From Frisingicoccus sp902471845 (GTDB taxonomy: Bacteria; Bacillota; Clostridia; Lachnospirales; Lachnospiraceae), in assembly GCF_047030795.1 (NCBI RefSeq), contig NZ_JBKYIC010000003.1: DNA of 64,000 nt. One strand, 5' to 3'. Position numbers and translations under genes: made by a program. Positions within the stretch are counted from its first letter, which is position 1. The number at the start of each line of letters is the position of its first letter. Under the pieces are notes generated by a model. It did not search any database, had not been told where the DNA came from, and saw only the letters and a program-made list of their open reading frames with translations. Below are positions 8,477-17,490 of the stretch, in pieces.

Positions 8477-8575
8477 AAAAAATGGGAATGGATAAATCCG
8501 GGCGTTTTGCACGTTCAAGTGAAGCACATTTGCGAATACGCACGGAGAATAAAAATCCATTCCCATTTTTTATTT
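8477..8575. terminator. Long bidirectional terminator between the regulator and pyrG
   Basis: A perfect 17-bp inverted repeat, AAAAAATGGGAATGGAT (8477-8493) and its complement (8555-8571), has A/T tracts on both outer sides, so it can serve both convergent genes. The ~60 nt between the arms also fold imperfectly (GCGTTTTGC with GCGAATACGC). The unit is thus much longer than a normal terminator. Confidence 0.7.
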
Positions 8576-8582
8576 TTAATGA

Positions 8583-10187
8583 TTACTGAGCCTTTATAAG
8601 CGCCGCCTCAATAAAGCCGCGGAACAGAGGATGGCATTTGTTTGGCCTGGATTTGAATTCCGGGTGGGCCTGGGTTGCGACGAACCAAGGATGGGAATCC
8701 AGCTCGATCATTTCCACGATGCGGCCATCCGGAGATACGCCGCTGAGGCTCATGCCGTTTTCAACCAGTTCCTGGCGATAGTCATTGTTGACCTCGTAAC
8801 GATGACGGTGACGTTCATCAATTTCACGGGTGCCGTAGAGCTGATAAGCTTTGGAATTCGGGTCAAGAATACATTTGTAAGCGCCAAGTCTCAAAGTACC
8901 GCCCAAATCTGTAATTCCGTGCTGGTCCGGCATAATGTGAATGAATGGATGTGTCGTTGCAGGATTCAGCTCGGAGCTGTGGGCATCCGCATATCCGAGA
9001 ACATGGCGGGCGAATTCCACAATGGCCATCTGCATGCCAAGGCAGAGACCGAGGAACGGAACATTATTTTCACGGGCGTATTGAATAGCTGTGATCTTAC
9101 CTTCTATACCACGGTCACCAAAGCCGCCCGGGACGAGGATACCGTCCACATCACCGAGAACTTCCGCTACGTTATAAGAGCTGACAAGTTCCGAATCTAC
9201 CCATTTGATATGGACTTCTGACCGGTTGGCAACAGCGGCATGCTTTAAAGCTTCCACCACACTGAGGTAAGCGTCATGGAGCTGTACGTATTTTCCGACG
9301 AGAGCAACTGTAACTTCCTTTTCAGGATGTTTCCAGGCGTCCACCATAGCTTCCCAGTCCTTTAAGTCCGGTTCCGGACAGTCAATACCGAGACGTTTGC
9401 AGACAACATGGGCGAGACGTTCTTTTTCCATGGCCAGAGGAGCTTCGTAGAGAACTTCCACGTCCAGATTTTCAATAACACAATTTTGAGGAACATTACA
9501 GAACAGAGAAATCTTATCTTTGATATCATCTGTCAGAGGAAGCTCGGAACGGCAGACGATAACGTCCGGCTGAATTCCAAGGGCCTGAAGGTCTTTGACG
9601 GTGTTCTGTGTCGGCTTTGTTTTCATTTCCCCGGAACTGCGGAGATATGGAATCAGTGTAACATGAATCAGCATGCAGTTTTCACGGCCGATATCGTGCT
9701 GGAACTGACGAATGGATTCAAGAAATGGCTGACTTTCAATATCGCCGACGGTACCGCCGACTTCAATAATAGCGATTTCTGTCGTTTTATTCTGGTCATT
9801 ACGGTAAAAACGGCTCTTGATGGCGTTGGTAATGTGCGGGATAACCTGAACGGTATTGCCCCCGAAATCGCCGCGGCGTTCTGCGGATAAAACATCCCAG
9901 TAGACCTTTCCGCTGGTCACATTACTCCGGCTGTTTAAAGAGGTATCGATAAAACGTTCATAATGTCCGAGATCCAGGTCTGTCTCCGTACCGTCATCGG
10001 TGACAAAGACTTCACCGTGCTGATATGGGTTCATGGTTCCCGGGTCCACATTTAAATATGGGTCAAATTTCTGCATAGTGACACTGTAGCCTCTGGCTTT
10101 TAAAAGGCGGCCGAGAGAGGCTGCGGTAATACCTTTTCCAAGGCCGGATACGACACCTCCGGTGACAAAAACGTATTTTACTGCCAT
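8583..10187 (-). CDS. pyrG: CTP synthase
   Basis: Makes CTP from UTP, ATP and glutamine, the last step of pyrimidine nucleotide synthesis; cytoplasmic tetramer. The 534-residue length is typical. The N-terminal synthase domain starts KYVFVTGGVVSGLGKG and contains QKFDPYLNVDPGTM. The C-terminal class I glutaminase domain has GGFGDRG and the catalytic Cys382 in LGLCLGMQ, with HPEF near the end. ATG 10187 is preceded by AGGAGGAGC. Monocistronic, convergent with the Crp-type regulator gene. Confidence 0.96.
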   Translation of the reverse strand: MAVKYVFVTGGVVSGLGKGITAASLGRLLKARGYSVTMQKFDPYLNVDPGTMNPYQHGEVFVTDDGTETDLDLGHYERFIDTSLNSRSNVTSGKVYWDVLSAERRGDFGGNTVQVIPHITNAIKSRFYRNDQNKTTEIAIIEVGGTVGDIESQPFLESIRQFQHDIGRENCMLIHVTLIPYLRSSGEMKTKPTQNTVKDLQALGIQPDVIVCRSELPLTDDIKDKISLFCNVPQNCVIENLDVEVLYEAPLAMEKERLAHVVCKRLGIDCPEPDLKDWEAMVDAWKHPEKEVTVALVGKYVQLHDAYLSVVEALKHAAVANRSEVHIKWVDSELVSSYNVAEVLGDVDGILVPGGFGDRGIEGKITAIQYARENNVPFLGLCLGMQMAIVEFARHVLGYADAHSSELNPATTHPFIHIMPDQHGITDLGGTLRLGAYKCILDPNSKAYQLYGTREIDERHRHRYEVNNDYRQELVENGMSLSGVSPDGRIVEMIELDSHPWFVATQAHPEFKSRPNKCHPLFRGFIEAALIKAQ

Positions 10188-10303
10188 GCTTGCTCCTCCT
10201 TATACTGTATAAATCAAGGTTGTCAATATTAATAATTAAGTCATTATACACCTAAATTCACAGTTTATCCATACTTTTTTCATCGAAAATTTAGGAACAA
10301 GTA

Positions 10304-10332
10304 TTGATTTGAAACCGAAGGACCATTATAAT
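10304..10332 (+). promoter_or_regulatory. Probable promoter of ftsH
   Basis: TTGATT (10304-10309), 17-bp spacer, TATAAT (10327-10332). Confidence 0.6.
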
Positions 10333-10372
10333 AATTAGATGGCAGCCTGAAAGCGTGGCCAAAGGAGGAAAC

Positions 10373-12454
10373 ATGGAAGATAACAACAGAAATGATCAAA
10401 ATAAAAAAAATGACGATAATAAAAAGAACATACAAAATCTGATCATTATCATGATTACGGCTTTTCTGGCCGTGATGCTGATTCATGGTCTGCTCTCAAA
10501 GATGCAGGAAAGCCGGCGGGAGGAAGTACCTTACAATCAGTTTTTGGAATGGGTGGATGCTGGAGAGGTAAAGAAAGCAGAGATTAAGTACGACACGATT
10601 GAATTTGTCAAAGACGATTCGGAAAGAGCCATCACCTATTGGACAGGAAAGGTCGACTATGACGGCCTGGCTGAACGGCTGGAGGCCGGCGGTGTGGAAT
10701 TTAAGGAAGAGGTTACCTCGTCCAGTTCGATGATTTTCTCGCTCTTTATGACCTATATACTTCCGATTCTTGCGATGGTAGCTATGTTCTGGTGGCTCAT
10801 GCGCTCTATGAAGGGCGGCGGTATGATGGGCGTTGGGAAGTCCACAGCCAGAACTTATATGCAGAAAGAAACGGGAATTACGTTTAAAGATGTGGCAGGA
10901 CAGGAAGAATCCAAAGAGTCTCTGACAGAAATCGTGGATTTCCTTCACAATCCGGCCAAATATACAAAGATTGGCGCCAAGCTCCCGAAGGGAGCCCTGC
11001 TTGTCGGACCGCCGGGAACCGGTAAGACCCTTTTGGCAAAGGCTGTGGCCGGAGAGGCCAATGTCCCGTTTTATTCGCTGACAGGTTCAGATTTTGTCGA
11101 AATGTTTGTCGGTGTGGGTGCATCCCGTGTCCGTGACCTGTTTAAAAAGGCTCAGGAGACAGCACCGTGCATTATTTTTATTGATGAGTTGGATGCCATC
11201 GGTAAGAGCAGAGATTCCCGTTATGGCGGTAATGATGAGCGGGAACAGACACTGAACCAGCTGCTCTCTGAGATGGATGGTTTTGATTCCTCAAAAGGTA
11301 TTATTGTTCTGGCAGCAACGAATCGTCCGGAGATTCTCGATAAGGCGATTCTTCGTCCGGGACGGTTTGACCGTCGGATTATTGTAGAAAAGCCGGATTT
11401 GATCGGCCGGGTAGATATTTTGAAGGTCCATGCCAGAAACGTTCATATGGATGAAACTGTTGATTTTGAAGAAATTGCCAAGGCAACGTCGGGGGCTGTG
11501 GGCTCAGACCTGGCGAACATTATTAATGAGGCCGCATTGCTGGCGGTAAAACGGGGACGTAATGCCGTATCCCAGACAGATTTATTTGAATCCGTCGAAG
11601 TAGTCATTGCGGGTAAAGAGAAGAAGGACCGTATTTTAAGCCAGAAAGAACGTAAGATCGTTACTTATCATGAAGTGGGGCATGCGCTGGTGGCAGCACT
11701 TCAGAAAAATACGGAGCCTGTTCAGAAGATTACTATTGTTCCGAGAACGATGGGGGCTCTGGGGTACGTTATGCAGGTGCCGGAGGAGGAAAAATTCCTC
11801 ATGTCTCAGATTGAGATGGAAGAAGAACTTGTGACCATGCTGGCTGGCCGGGCGGCTGAGAGCATTGTCTTTGATTCGGTGACGACGGGAGCTTCCAATG
11901 ATATTGAGCGGGCGACAGCCATTGCCCGGGCGATGGTTACCCAGTACGGTATGAGTGAGAAGTTTGGACTCATGAGCCTTGAGAGTGTGGAAGACCGTTA
12001 TCTGAGCGGACATACGGTATTAAACTGCGGTCAGGAGACGGCTACAGAGATTGATAAAGAAGTCATGCAGATTCTTAAAGTGGCTTATGATAAAGCCGTT
12101 GAACTGCTGAAAGAAAACAGAGAATGTCTGGACAGAATCGCAGATTTTCTTATAGAAAAAGAAACCATTACCGGTAAAGAATTTATGAAGATTTTCCGGG
12201 AAGTAAAAGGTATTCCGGAACCGGAGGAGAAACAGCCGGAATCCGGTTCGGAGGGTGTGGCAAAGGCCGCACAGATTACTGAAAAGGAAGCCGATGAAAC
12301 AACGGTGGAAGATACAAATGCGGAGAAAGAAATTCCTTCACCGGTGCAGGAGACGGACGATTCCTGGAAATCGGCAGACAGACCGCAGGAACGGCCGAAA
12401 CGGTCCGACGGTGTGGAGACCATTGCTTCGCGAAAAATGCCGGAAGATGAATAA
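10373..12454 (+). CDS. ftsH: ATP-dependent zinc metalloprotease FtsH
   Basis: Membrane-anchored AAA+ protease that removes damaged or short-lived membrane and soluble proteins. After a short Asn/Lys/Asp-rich start come TM1 (about residues 20-42), an extracytoplasmic domain and TM2 (about 112-135). The AAA domain has Walker A GPPGTGKT (212-219) and Walker B IIFIDELDAIG. The zinc site is HEVGH (433-437), with Val where most FtsH have Ala (HEAGH). The ~90-residue acidic, Pro/Glu-rich tail is not conserved in the family. ATG 10373 has AAAGGAGG; the in-frame GTG 10355 lies before that SD and is unlikely. Confidence 0.95.
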   Translation: MEDNNRNDQNKKNDDNKKNIQNLIIIMITAFLAVMLIHGLLSKMQESRREEVPYNQFLEWVDAGEVKKAEIKYDTIEFVKDDSERAITYWTGKVDYDGLAERLEAGGVEFKEEVTSSSSMIFSLFMTYILPILAMVAMFWWLMRSMKGGGMMGVGKSTARTYMQKETGITFKDVAGQEESKESLTEIVDFLHNPAKYTKIGAKLPKGALLVGPPGTGKTLLAKAVAGEANVPFYSLTGSDFVEMFVGVGASRVRDLFKKAQETAPCIIFIDELDAIGKSRDSRYGGNDEREQTLNQLLSEMDGFDSSKGIIVLAATNRPEILDKAILRPGRFDRRIIVEKPDLIGRVDILKVHARNVHMDETVDFEEIAKATSGAVGSDLANIINEAALLAVKRGRNAVSQTDLFESVEVVIAGKEKKDRILSQKERKIVTYHEVGHALVAALQKNTEPVQKITIVPRTMGALGYVMQVPEEEKFLMSQIEMEEELVTMLAGRAAESIVFDSVTTGASNDIERATAIARAMVTQYGMSEKFGLMSLESVEDRYLSGHTVLNCGQETATEIDKEVMQILKVAYDKAVELLKENRECLDRIADFLIEKETITGKEFMKIFREVKGIPEPEEKQPESGSEGVAKAAQITEKEADETTVEDTNAEKEIPSPVQETDDSWKSADRPQERPKRSDGVETIASRKMPEDE

Positions 12455-12473
12455 TATTTTGAATGATTGAGAT

Positions 12474-12518
12474 AAAAGGTAAACAGCTGGTTTTTCTTAG
12501 GAGTTGTTTACCTTTTTT
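12474..12518 (+). terminator. Terminator after ftsH
   Basis: AAAAGGTAAACAGCT pairs with AGTTGTTTACCTTTT, then a T-run. The end of the stem and the T-run overlap the region where the uvrC promoter would lie (TATAAT 12532-12537). Confidence 0.75.
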
Positions 12519-12572
12519 ATATTCTATGTGATATAATAGGGACACTTAAAGAAAGCAGGAGGAGTTTCCGGG

Positions 12573-14441
12573 ATGTTTGATATTGAAGAGGAATTAAAAA
12601 AGCTTCCGGCAAAACCCGGCGTCTATCTGATGCACAATGAACGGGATGAGATTATCTATGTGGGCAAGGCTGTCCGGCTGAAAAATCGGGTGCGTCAGTA
12701 TTTTCAGGACAGTCGGAATCTGACACCGAAAATTGCCCGGATGGTGACCCATATTGCCCGGTTTGAATATATTATTACAGATTCAGAGCTGGAAGCTCTT
12801 GTTCTGGAATGTAATCTGATCAAAGAATACCGTCCGAAGTATAATACGATGCTGACGGATGATAAAACTTATCCATATATAAAAGTAACAACGGGAGAAG
12901 CTTATCCAAGAATCTTGTTTTCCCGGTTGATGAAAAAAGATAAGTCCAGGTATTTTGGGCCCTATACGAGTGCAGGAGCCGTGAAGGATACAATTGAGCT
13001 TCTCAGGAAAATCTATAAAATACGGACATGCCATCGGAATCTGCCAAAGGATATCGGTATCGGCCGGCCATGTTTGTACTACCATATCGGTCAGTGTGAC
13101 GCGCCTTGTCAGGGAAATATTTCTCAGGAAGATTATCAGAAACAGATTCATCAGGTGCTTCAGTTCCTGGGCGGGAATTATGAGCCGGTGCTTCAGATGC
13201 TGACAGAAAAAATGATGCAGGCTTCCGAGATTATGGCCTATGAGAAGGCTATGGAATACCGGGATTTAATCCGTAGTATTCAGCAAATTACGGAAAAACA
13301 AAAAGTAACAAGTTCTCAGATGGAGGACAGAGATGTCATTGGTTTGGCCCGGGCAGGAAATGAAGCGGTAGTTCAGGTCTTTTTCATTCGGAATGGCCGG
13401 CTGATCGGCCGGGATCATTATTATCTTACCGGTGTGGAAAATGAGAGTCGGGCGGAAGTGCTGACTTCTTTCGTGAAACAGTTTTATGGTGAGTCGCCTT
13501 TTGTCCCAAGAGAGTTGATGGTTCCGGAAGGGATTGAGGATGAAGACATCATCTTACAGTGGCTGTCTGAAAAACGCGGGCAGAAGGTTATTTTGAGAGT
13601 GCCAAAAAAGGGCCAGAAAGAGCGGCTGGTGGAATTAGCCTGTAAAAATGCACTGAATATTTTGAATAAAGACAGCGAGAAATTGAAACGGGAAGAGGCC
13701 AGGACAGTAGGTGCGGTGCGGGAATTGGCAGATCTGCTTGGACTTCCGCTGCTGACCCGCATGGAGGCATATGATATATCGAATATCAGCGGTTTTGAAA
13801 AGGTTGGCTCTATGGTCGTTTATGAAAAGGGAAAGCCGAAAAGGAGCGCTTACCGCAAATTTAAAATCCGGGATATTCAGGGACAGGATGATTATCACAG
13901 CCTGGAAGAAGTGCTGACCCGGCGTTTTACCCATGGGCAGAGGGAGCAAAAAGAACTGGAAGCTAAAAATATGGATCAGGCGATGGGAAGCTTTTCAATG
14001 TTTCCTGATTTGATTTTGATGGACGGTGGTAAAGGCCAGGTGCATATTGCCCAGAAGGTATTGATGGAACTGGGACTGGATATTCCGGTGTGCGGCATGG
14101 TGAAAGATGATTTCCACAGGACAAGGGGCATTTATTTTGACGATGAGGAGATTGTCATTGACAGAAGCTCGGAGGCATTCCATCTGGTGACCTGGATACA
14201 GGATGAGGCGCATCGCTTTGCCATCGAATACCACAGAAGTCTGCGCAGCAAGACTCAGGTGAAATCGATTCTGGAGGACATACCGGGGATTGGCGAAGCA
14301 CGGCGGAAGGCGCTGATGCGCTATTACGGCGATATACAGAAAATCCGGGAGGCTTCCGTGGAGGATTTAAAGCAGGTTCCATCGATGAATGAGGCGGCCG
14401 CGGAATCGGTCTATGCGTTTTTCCGAAAACAGCCGCATTGA
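12573..14441 (+). CDS. uvrC: Excinuclease ABC subunit C
   Basis: Makes the two incisions in UvrABC nucleotide excision repair. The N-terminal GIY-YIG nuclease domain is GVYLMHNERDEIIYVGKA (about residues 17-34). A UVR UvrB-interaction motif sits near residues 205-240 (EKMMQASEIMAYEKAMEYRD). The RNase H-like second nuclease domain contains YDISNISG and LMDGGKGQV. Tandem HhH motifs end the protein (IPGIGEARRKALM, VPSMNEAAAESVY). 622 residues is normal. SD AGGAGGAG at 12557-12564. Confidence 0.95.
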   Translation: MFDIEEELKKLPAKPGVYLMHNERDEIIYVGKAVRLKNRVRQYFQDSRNLTPKIARMVTHIARFEYIITDSELEALVLECNLIKEYRPKYNTMLTDDKTYPYIKVTTGEAYPRILFSRLMKKDKSRYFGPYTSAGAVKDTIELLRKIYKIRTCHRNLPKDIGIGRPCLYYHIGQCDAPCQGNISQEDYQKQIHQVLQFLGGNYEPVLQMLTEKMMQASEIMAYEKAMEYRDLIRSIQQITEKQKVTSSQMEDRDVIGLARAGNEAVVQVFFIRNGRLIGRDHYYLTGVENESRAEVLTSFVKQFYGESPFVPRELMVPEGIEDEDIILQWLSEKRGQKVILRVPKKGQKERLVELACKNALNILNKDSEKLKREEARTVGAVRELADLLGLPLLTRMEAYDISNISGFEKVGSMVVYEKGKPKRSAYRKFKIRDIQGQDDYHSLEEVLTRRFTHGQREQKELEAKNMDQAMGSFSMFPDLILMDGGKGQVHIAQKVLMELGLDIPVCGMVKDDFHRTRGIYFDDEEIVIDRSSEAFHLVTWIQDEAHRFAIEYHRSLRSKTQVKSILEDIPGIGEARRKALMRYYGDIQKIREASVEDLKQVPSMNEAAAESVYAFFRKQPH

Positions 14442-14470
14442 TGTTACCCGGCTGATATGATATACTTTAT

Positions 14471-14540
14471 CGTGCGGAGCCTGACGGAGCACGTCCGCCC
14501 GAAGGGCATGCAATACGGTATGCCCGAATGGGTATACTGT
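14471..14540. repeat. Dispersed structured intergenic repeat, copy 2 (most complete)
   Basis: Three stems can form in order. CGTGC...GCACG encloses the conserved core AGCCTGACGGA. GGGCAT (14504-14509) pairs with ATGCCC (14520-14525). GTATGCCC-GAAT-GGGTATAC (14518-14537) has one G-T pair. The last two stems share bases and exclude each other. The copy at 32964-33030 has CGCGC/GCGCG in the first stem, so one base pair changes on both sides. The element fills most of the uvrC-hprK gap. Confidence 0.65.
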
Positions 14541-14548
14541 GAACAGTT
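14533..14548 (+). promoter_or_regulatory. TATACTGTGAACAGTT motif before hprK
   Basis: A -10-like TATACT overlaps the inverted repeat ACTGT-GA-ACAGT. The identical 16 nt occur before dnaE at 28392-28407. No good -35 box is seen 17 bp upstream here. Confidence 0.4.
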
Positions 14549-14597
14549 AACGTGATGGTTCACATCGGAGATCGTGAACAACGAAAGGGGTAAAAAA

Positions 14598-15554
14598 ATG
14601 TTTGATAATATACCGACAAATTACCATGTAAAATTGAGCAAGATTATGGAGCCGTTGAAATTAACCCTTCTGAATCCGGAAGTGGATGTGGATAAGGTGG
14701 AAATCCGCCAGTCAGATGTGAATCGTCCGGCCCTGCAGCTGGCAGGATTTTTTGAGCATTTTGACTTTGAACGTCTGCAAATCGTGGGCATGGTGGAAAG
14801 CGCTTATGTTGAAATGAATTATGAAGACCATGGAGTGAAGATGTACGAGAAAATTTTTCAGGCCGGAATTCCGTGTATGGTTTTCTGCCGCAATCTGAAA
14901 CCGGCGGATGAGGTCATTGAACTGGCAACACGGTACAAGATACCGCTGATGCTTTGTCCGGACGGCACCTGTGGCTTTATGAATAAATCGATTCGTGTTC
15001 TTCAGGAAGAACTGGCGCCGAGAATTTCTATTCACGGTGTTTTAGTGGACGTTTTTGGAGAGGGCGTTCTCATTATCGGCGAGAGCGGCATAGGTAAGAG
15101 TGAAGCCGCACTGGAGCTGATCAAGCGTGGGCACCGTCTCGTTTCCGATGATGTGGTAGAGATTAAGAAAATCAGCGATACGGAGCTTGTCGGTACGGCA
15201 CCGGATATTACCCGGTATTTTATCGAACTTCGGGGGATCGGTATTATCAATGTCAAATCCCTGTTTGGCATCCAGAGTGTCCGGGAGACTCAGAAAATCA
15301 GTCTGGTCGTTAAGCTGGAAGCCTGGGACCGGGAGCGGGAATATGATCGTCTTGGTCTGGATGAGCAGTTTACCGAATATCTTGGCAATAAAGTTGTCTG
15401 CCATTCCATCCCGATTCGTCCGGGCCGAAATGTGGCCGTGATCGTTGAATCGGCAGCGATTAATTATCGTCAGAAACAGATGGGCTATAATGCGGCTCAG
15501 GAATTGTACCGCAGAGTGACGGGAAACCTTCAGGGAAAGCAGGATGAGTTTTAA
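14598..15554 (+). CDS. hprK: HPr kinase/phosphorylase
   Basis: Bifunctional regulator of carbon catabolite control that phosphorylates and dephosphorylates Ser46 of HPr and Crh. 318 residues. The P-loop is GESGIGKS (about 161-168). The family signature follows (RGHRLVSDDVVEI, LRGIGIINVKSLFG). ATG 14598 has SD AAAGGGG at 14584-14590 with 7-nt spacing. An in-frame GTG at 14574 lies in a leader hairpin (GTTCAC/GTGAAC) and is unlikely. First gene of the hprK-ROK kinase-murB-rapZ-whiA-crh run. Its likely substrate, the Crh-like protein, is encoded about 4 kb downstream. Confidence 0.94.
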   Translation: MFDNIPTNYHVKLSKIMEPLKLTLLNPEVDVDKVEIRQSDVNRPALQLAGFFEHFDFERLQIVGMVESAYVEMNYEDHGVKMYEKIFQAGIPCMVFCRNLKPADEVIELATRYKIPLMLCPDGTCGFMNKSIRVLQEELAPRISIHGVLVDVFGEGVLIIGESGIGKSEAALELIKRGHRLVSDDVVEIKKISDTELVGTAPDITRYFIELRGIGIINVKSLFGIQSVRETQKISLVVKLEAWDREREYDRLGLDEQFTEYLGNKVVCHSIPIRPGRNVAVIVESAAINYRQKQMGYNAAQELYRRVTGNLQGKQDEF

Positions 15555-16560
15555 TATGAAGCAGTGGACGATTGGTGTGGATGTGGGCGGAACGGAAATT
15601 AAATTCGGCCTGTTTGATGATAAACTTAAAGAGAAATGGTCCATCCCGACGAACGTGTCGGAGGATGGTTCTCATATTCTTCCGGAAATTGCGGAAACTA
15701 TTGTTGAAAAATGCCGTGCTTTTGGCGTGGACATATCCAATCTGGCAGGGGTAGGTATGGGACTTCCGGGACCGGTGCTTGACGGAAATATGGTCAGAGG
15801 ATGTGTCAATCTCGGCTGGTCTGATGTGGAAGCAGCCCGGGAATTATCAGAGCTTTTAGCCGGAGCATTTGGCTGCGCTCCGGAAGATATTCCGGTGCGT
15901 GCTGCCAATGATGCCAATGTGGCGGCCCTGGGGGAAATGTGGCTTGGCGGAGGAAAGTCTTGCAAAAGTCTGATCATGGTTACCCTCGGAACCGGCGTGG
16001 GAGGCGGCATTGTCATTGATGGTCGGATATATAACGGTGCTTCGGGCTGTGCCGGTGAGATTGGACATATTATCTGCGTGGATGAAAAGAATATTACGGG
16101 AAACTGCAGCTGCGGCAACCGGGGATGCCTGGAACAGATAGCATCGGCGACGGGAATCGTGAAGTATGCCCGGCATTATTTGGATGAAACGGACATACCA
16201 TCTGTATTGAGAGAATTATTGCAGGAAAAAGGAAATATCAGTGCAAAAGATGTGTTTGATGCCGGAAAAGCCGGAGACCGGGCGGCAGAACAGATTATTG
16301 ATACGGTGACCAATTATCTTGGCCGTGCTCTGGCGGGAATTTCTGCAGTAATAAATCCAGAATGTATTCTGATCGGAGGCGGTGTTTCGGCCGCCGGAGA
16401 ATATTTAAGGGAAAAAGTGGCCGGACATTTCAGGACACAGGCCTTTTCAGGACTTAAAAATACGCCGGTGCGGCTGGCAGCCCTGGGAAATGAGGCAGGA
16501 ATTTCCGGTGCGGCCTATATGATGATTTCTGAAAGAAGTAGAGAGGATAACATTTTATGA
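15544..16560 (+). CDS. ROK-family glucokinase
   Basis: 338 residues. ATP-dependent glucose kinase of the ROK family, feeding glucose-6-phosphate to glycolysis. The phosphate-binding motif GVDVGGTEIKFGLF is near the N-terminus. GAGTGVGGGI-like VTLGTGVGGGI and the ROK zinc motif CSCGNRGCLE (CxCGxxGCxE) follow. It overlaps the end of hprK by 11 nt. A second ATG at 15556, with GAG 7 nt upstream, gives MKQWTIGVDVGG and may be the real start. ROK members can also be N-acetylmannosamine or other sugar kinases, so the glucose assignment is by context and resemblance. Confidence 0.85.
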   Translation: MSFNMKQWTIGVDVGGTEIKFGLFDDKLKEKWSIPTNVSEDGSHILPEIAETIVEKCRAFGVDISNLAGVGMGLPGPVLDGNMVRGCVNLGWSDVEAARELSELLAGAFGCAPEDIPVRAANDANVAALGEMWLGGGKSCKSLIMVTLGTGVGGGIVIDGRIYNGASGCAGEIGHIICVDEKNITGNCSCGNRGCLEQIASATGIVKYARHYLDETDIPSVLRELLQEKGNISAKDVFDAGKAGDRAAEQIIDTVTNYLGRALAGISAVINPECILIGGGVSAAGEYLREKVAGHFRTQAFSGLKNTPVRLAALGNEAGISGAAYMMISERSREDNIL

Positions 16561-17474
16561 CATTAGCAGAACAATTGGAAACGGTGATCGGGCAGGGACA
16601 GGTTTGTGAGAATGAACCGATGAAAAACCATACGACGTTTCGAATCGGAGGGCCGGCGGATATTTTTGCCTGTCCGAAGACCGAAGAAGGCTTGATTCGC
16701 GGATTAAAATGGTGCAGGGAGAAAAAAATTCCTTTTTATGTTATAGGAAACGGAAGTAATCTTCTTGTGGGCGATAAAGGTTTTCGGGGTGTCGTTTTTC
16801 AGGTTTGCAAAAACCTGGATGCTGTGGAGACAGAGGATGCACCGTCGGGAATCTGCGTTCGTGCAGGGGCCGGCGTGATGCTGGCGAAGCTGGCAAAGGA
16901 TATCTCGGCCCGAGGGTATACCGGTTTTGAATTTGCCACGGGAATACCGGGAACGCTTGGCGGTGCGATAACGATGAATGCGGGAGCCTATGGCGGCGAA
17001 ATGAAACAGGTTCTTGTATCTGTCCGGGCAGTAAATGTGTCTGGTGAGATTCTGGAATTTTCTTTAAAAGATCTGGAACTGGGATATCGTACCAGTCGTA
17101 TTCAGAAAGAGGCGCTGATTGTTTTATCTGCAGTTTTAAAGTTTGATCAGGGCGACGCGGAGGCCATTTCGGAACGGGTAGAGGAACTTTCAAGACAGAG
17201 GAAGGAAAAACAGCCGCTGGAATATCCGAGCGCAGGCAGTACTTTTAAACGGCCGGAGGGTTATTTCGCAGGTAAGCTGATTCAGGATGCGGGCCTGAAA
17301 GGCTATCGGGTCGGCGATGCCATGGTATCGGAAAAGCACAGTGGTTTTGTAATCAATGCAGGAGCGGCTACGGCTTCCCAGGTACGGCAGTTAATGCAGG
17401 ATGTGGATGCGATCGTCTATGAAAAGTTCCAGGTACATCTGGAGCCGGAAGTGAGGCTGATCGGAGAGTTTTAA
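16557..17474 (+). CDS. murB: UDP-N-acetylenolpyruvoylglucosamine reductase MurB
   Basis: FAD/NADPH enzyme making UDP-MurNAc in peptidoglycan synthesis. 305 residues, short (type IIb-like) form. Flavin site motifs are HTTFRIGGPAD, GNGSNLLVGD and TGIPGTLGGAITMNAGAYGGE. The catalytic serine is in SAGSTFKRP, and EKHSGFVIN is near the C-terminus. The ATGA overlap with the kinase gene indicates a coupled operon. In many Clostridia murB stands before rapZ/yvcK/whiA, as here. Confidence 0.95.
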   Translation: MTLAEQLETVIGQGQVCENEPMKNHTTFRIGGPADIFACPKTEEGLIRGLKWCREKKIPFYVIGNGSNLLVGDKGFRGVVFQVCKNLDAVETEDAPSGICVRAGAGVMLAKLAKDISARGYTGFEFATGIPGTLGGAITMNAGAYGGEMKQVLVSVRAVNVSGEILEFSLKDLELGYRTSRIQKEALIVLSAVLKFDQGDAEAISERVEELSRQRKEKQPLEYPSAGSTFKRPEGYFAGKLIQDAGLKGYRVGDAMVSEKHSGFVINAGAATASQVRQLMQDVDAIVYEKFQVHLEPEVRLIGEF

Positions 17475-17490
17475 GAAAGGAGGCAGGTAG

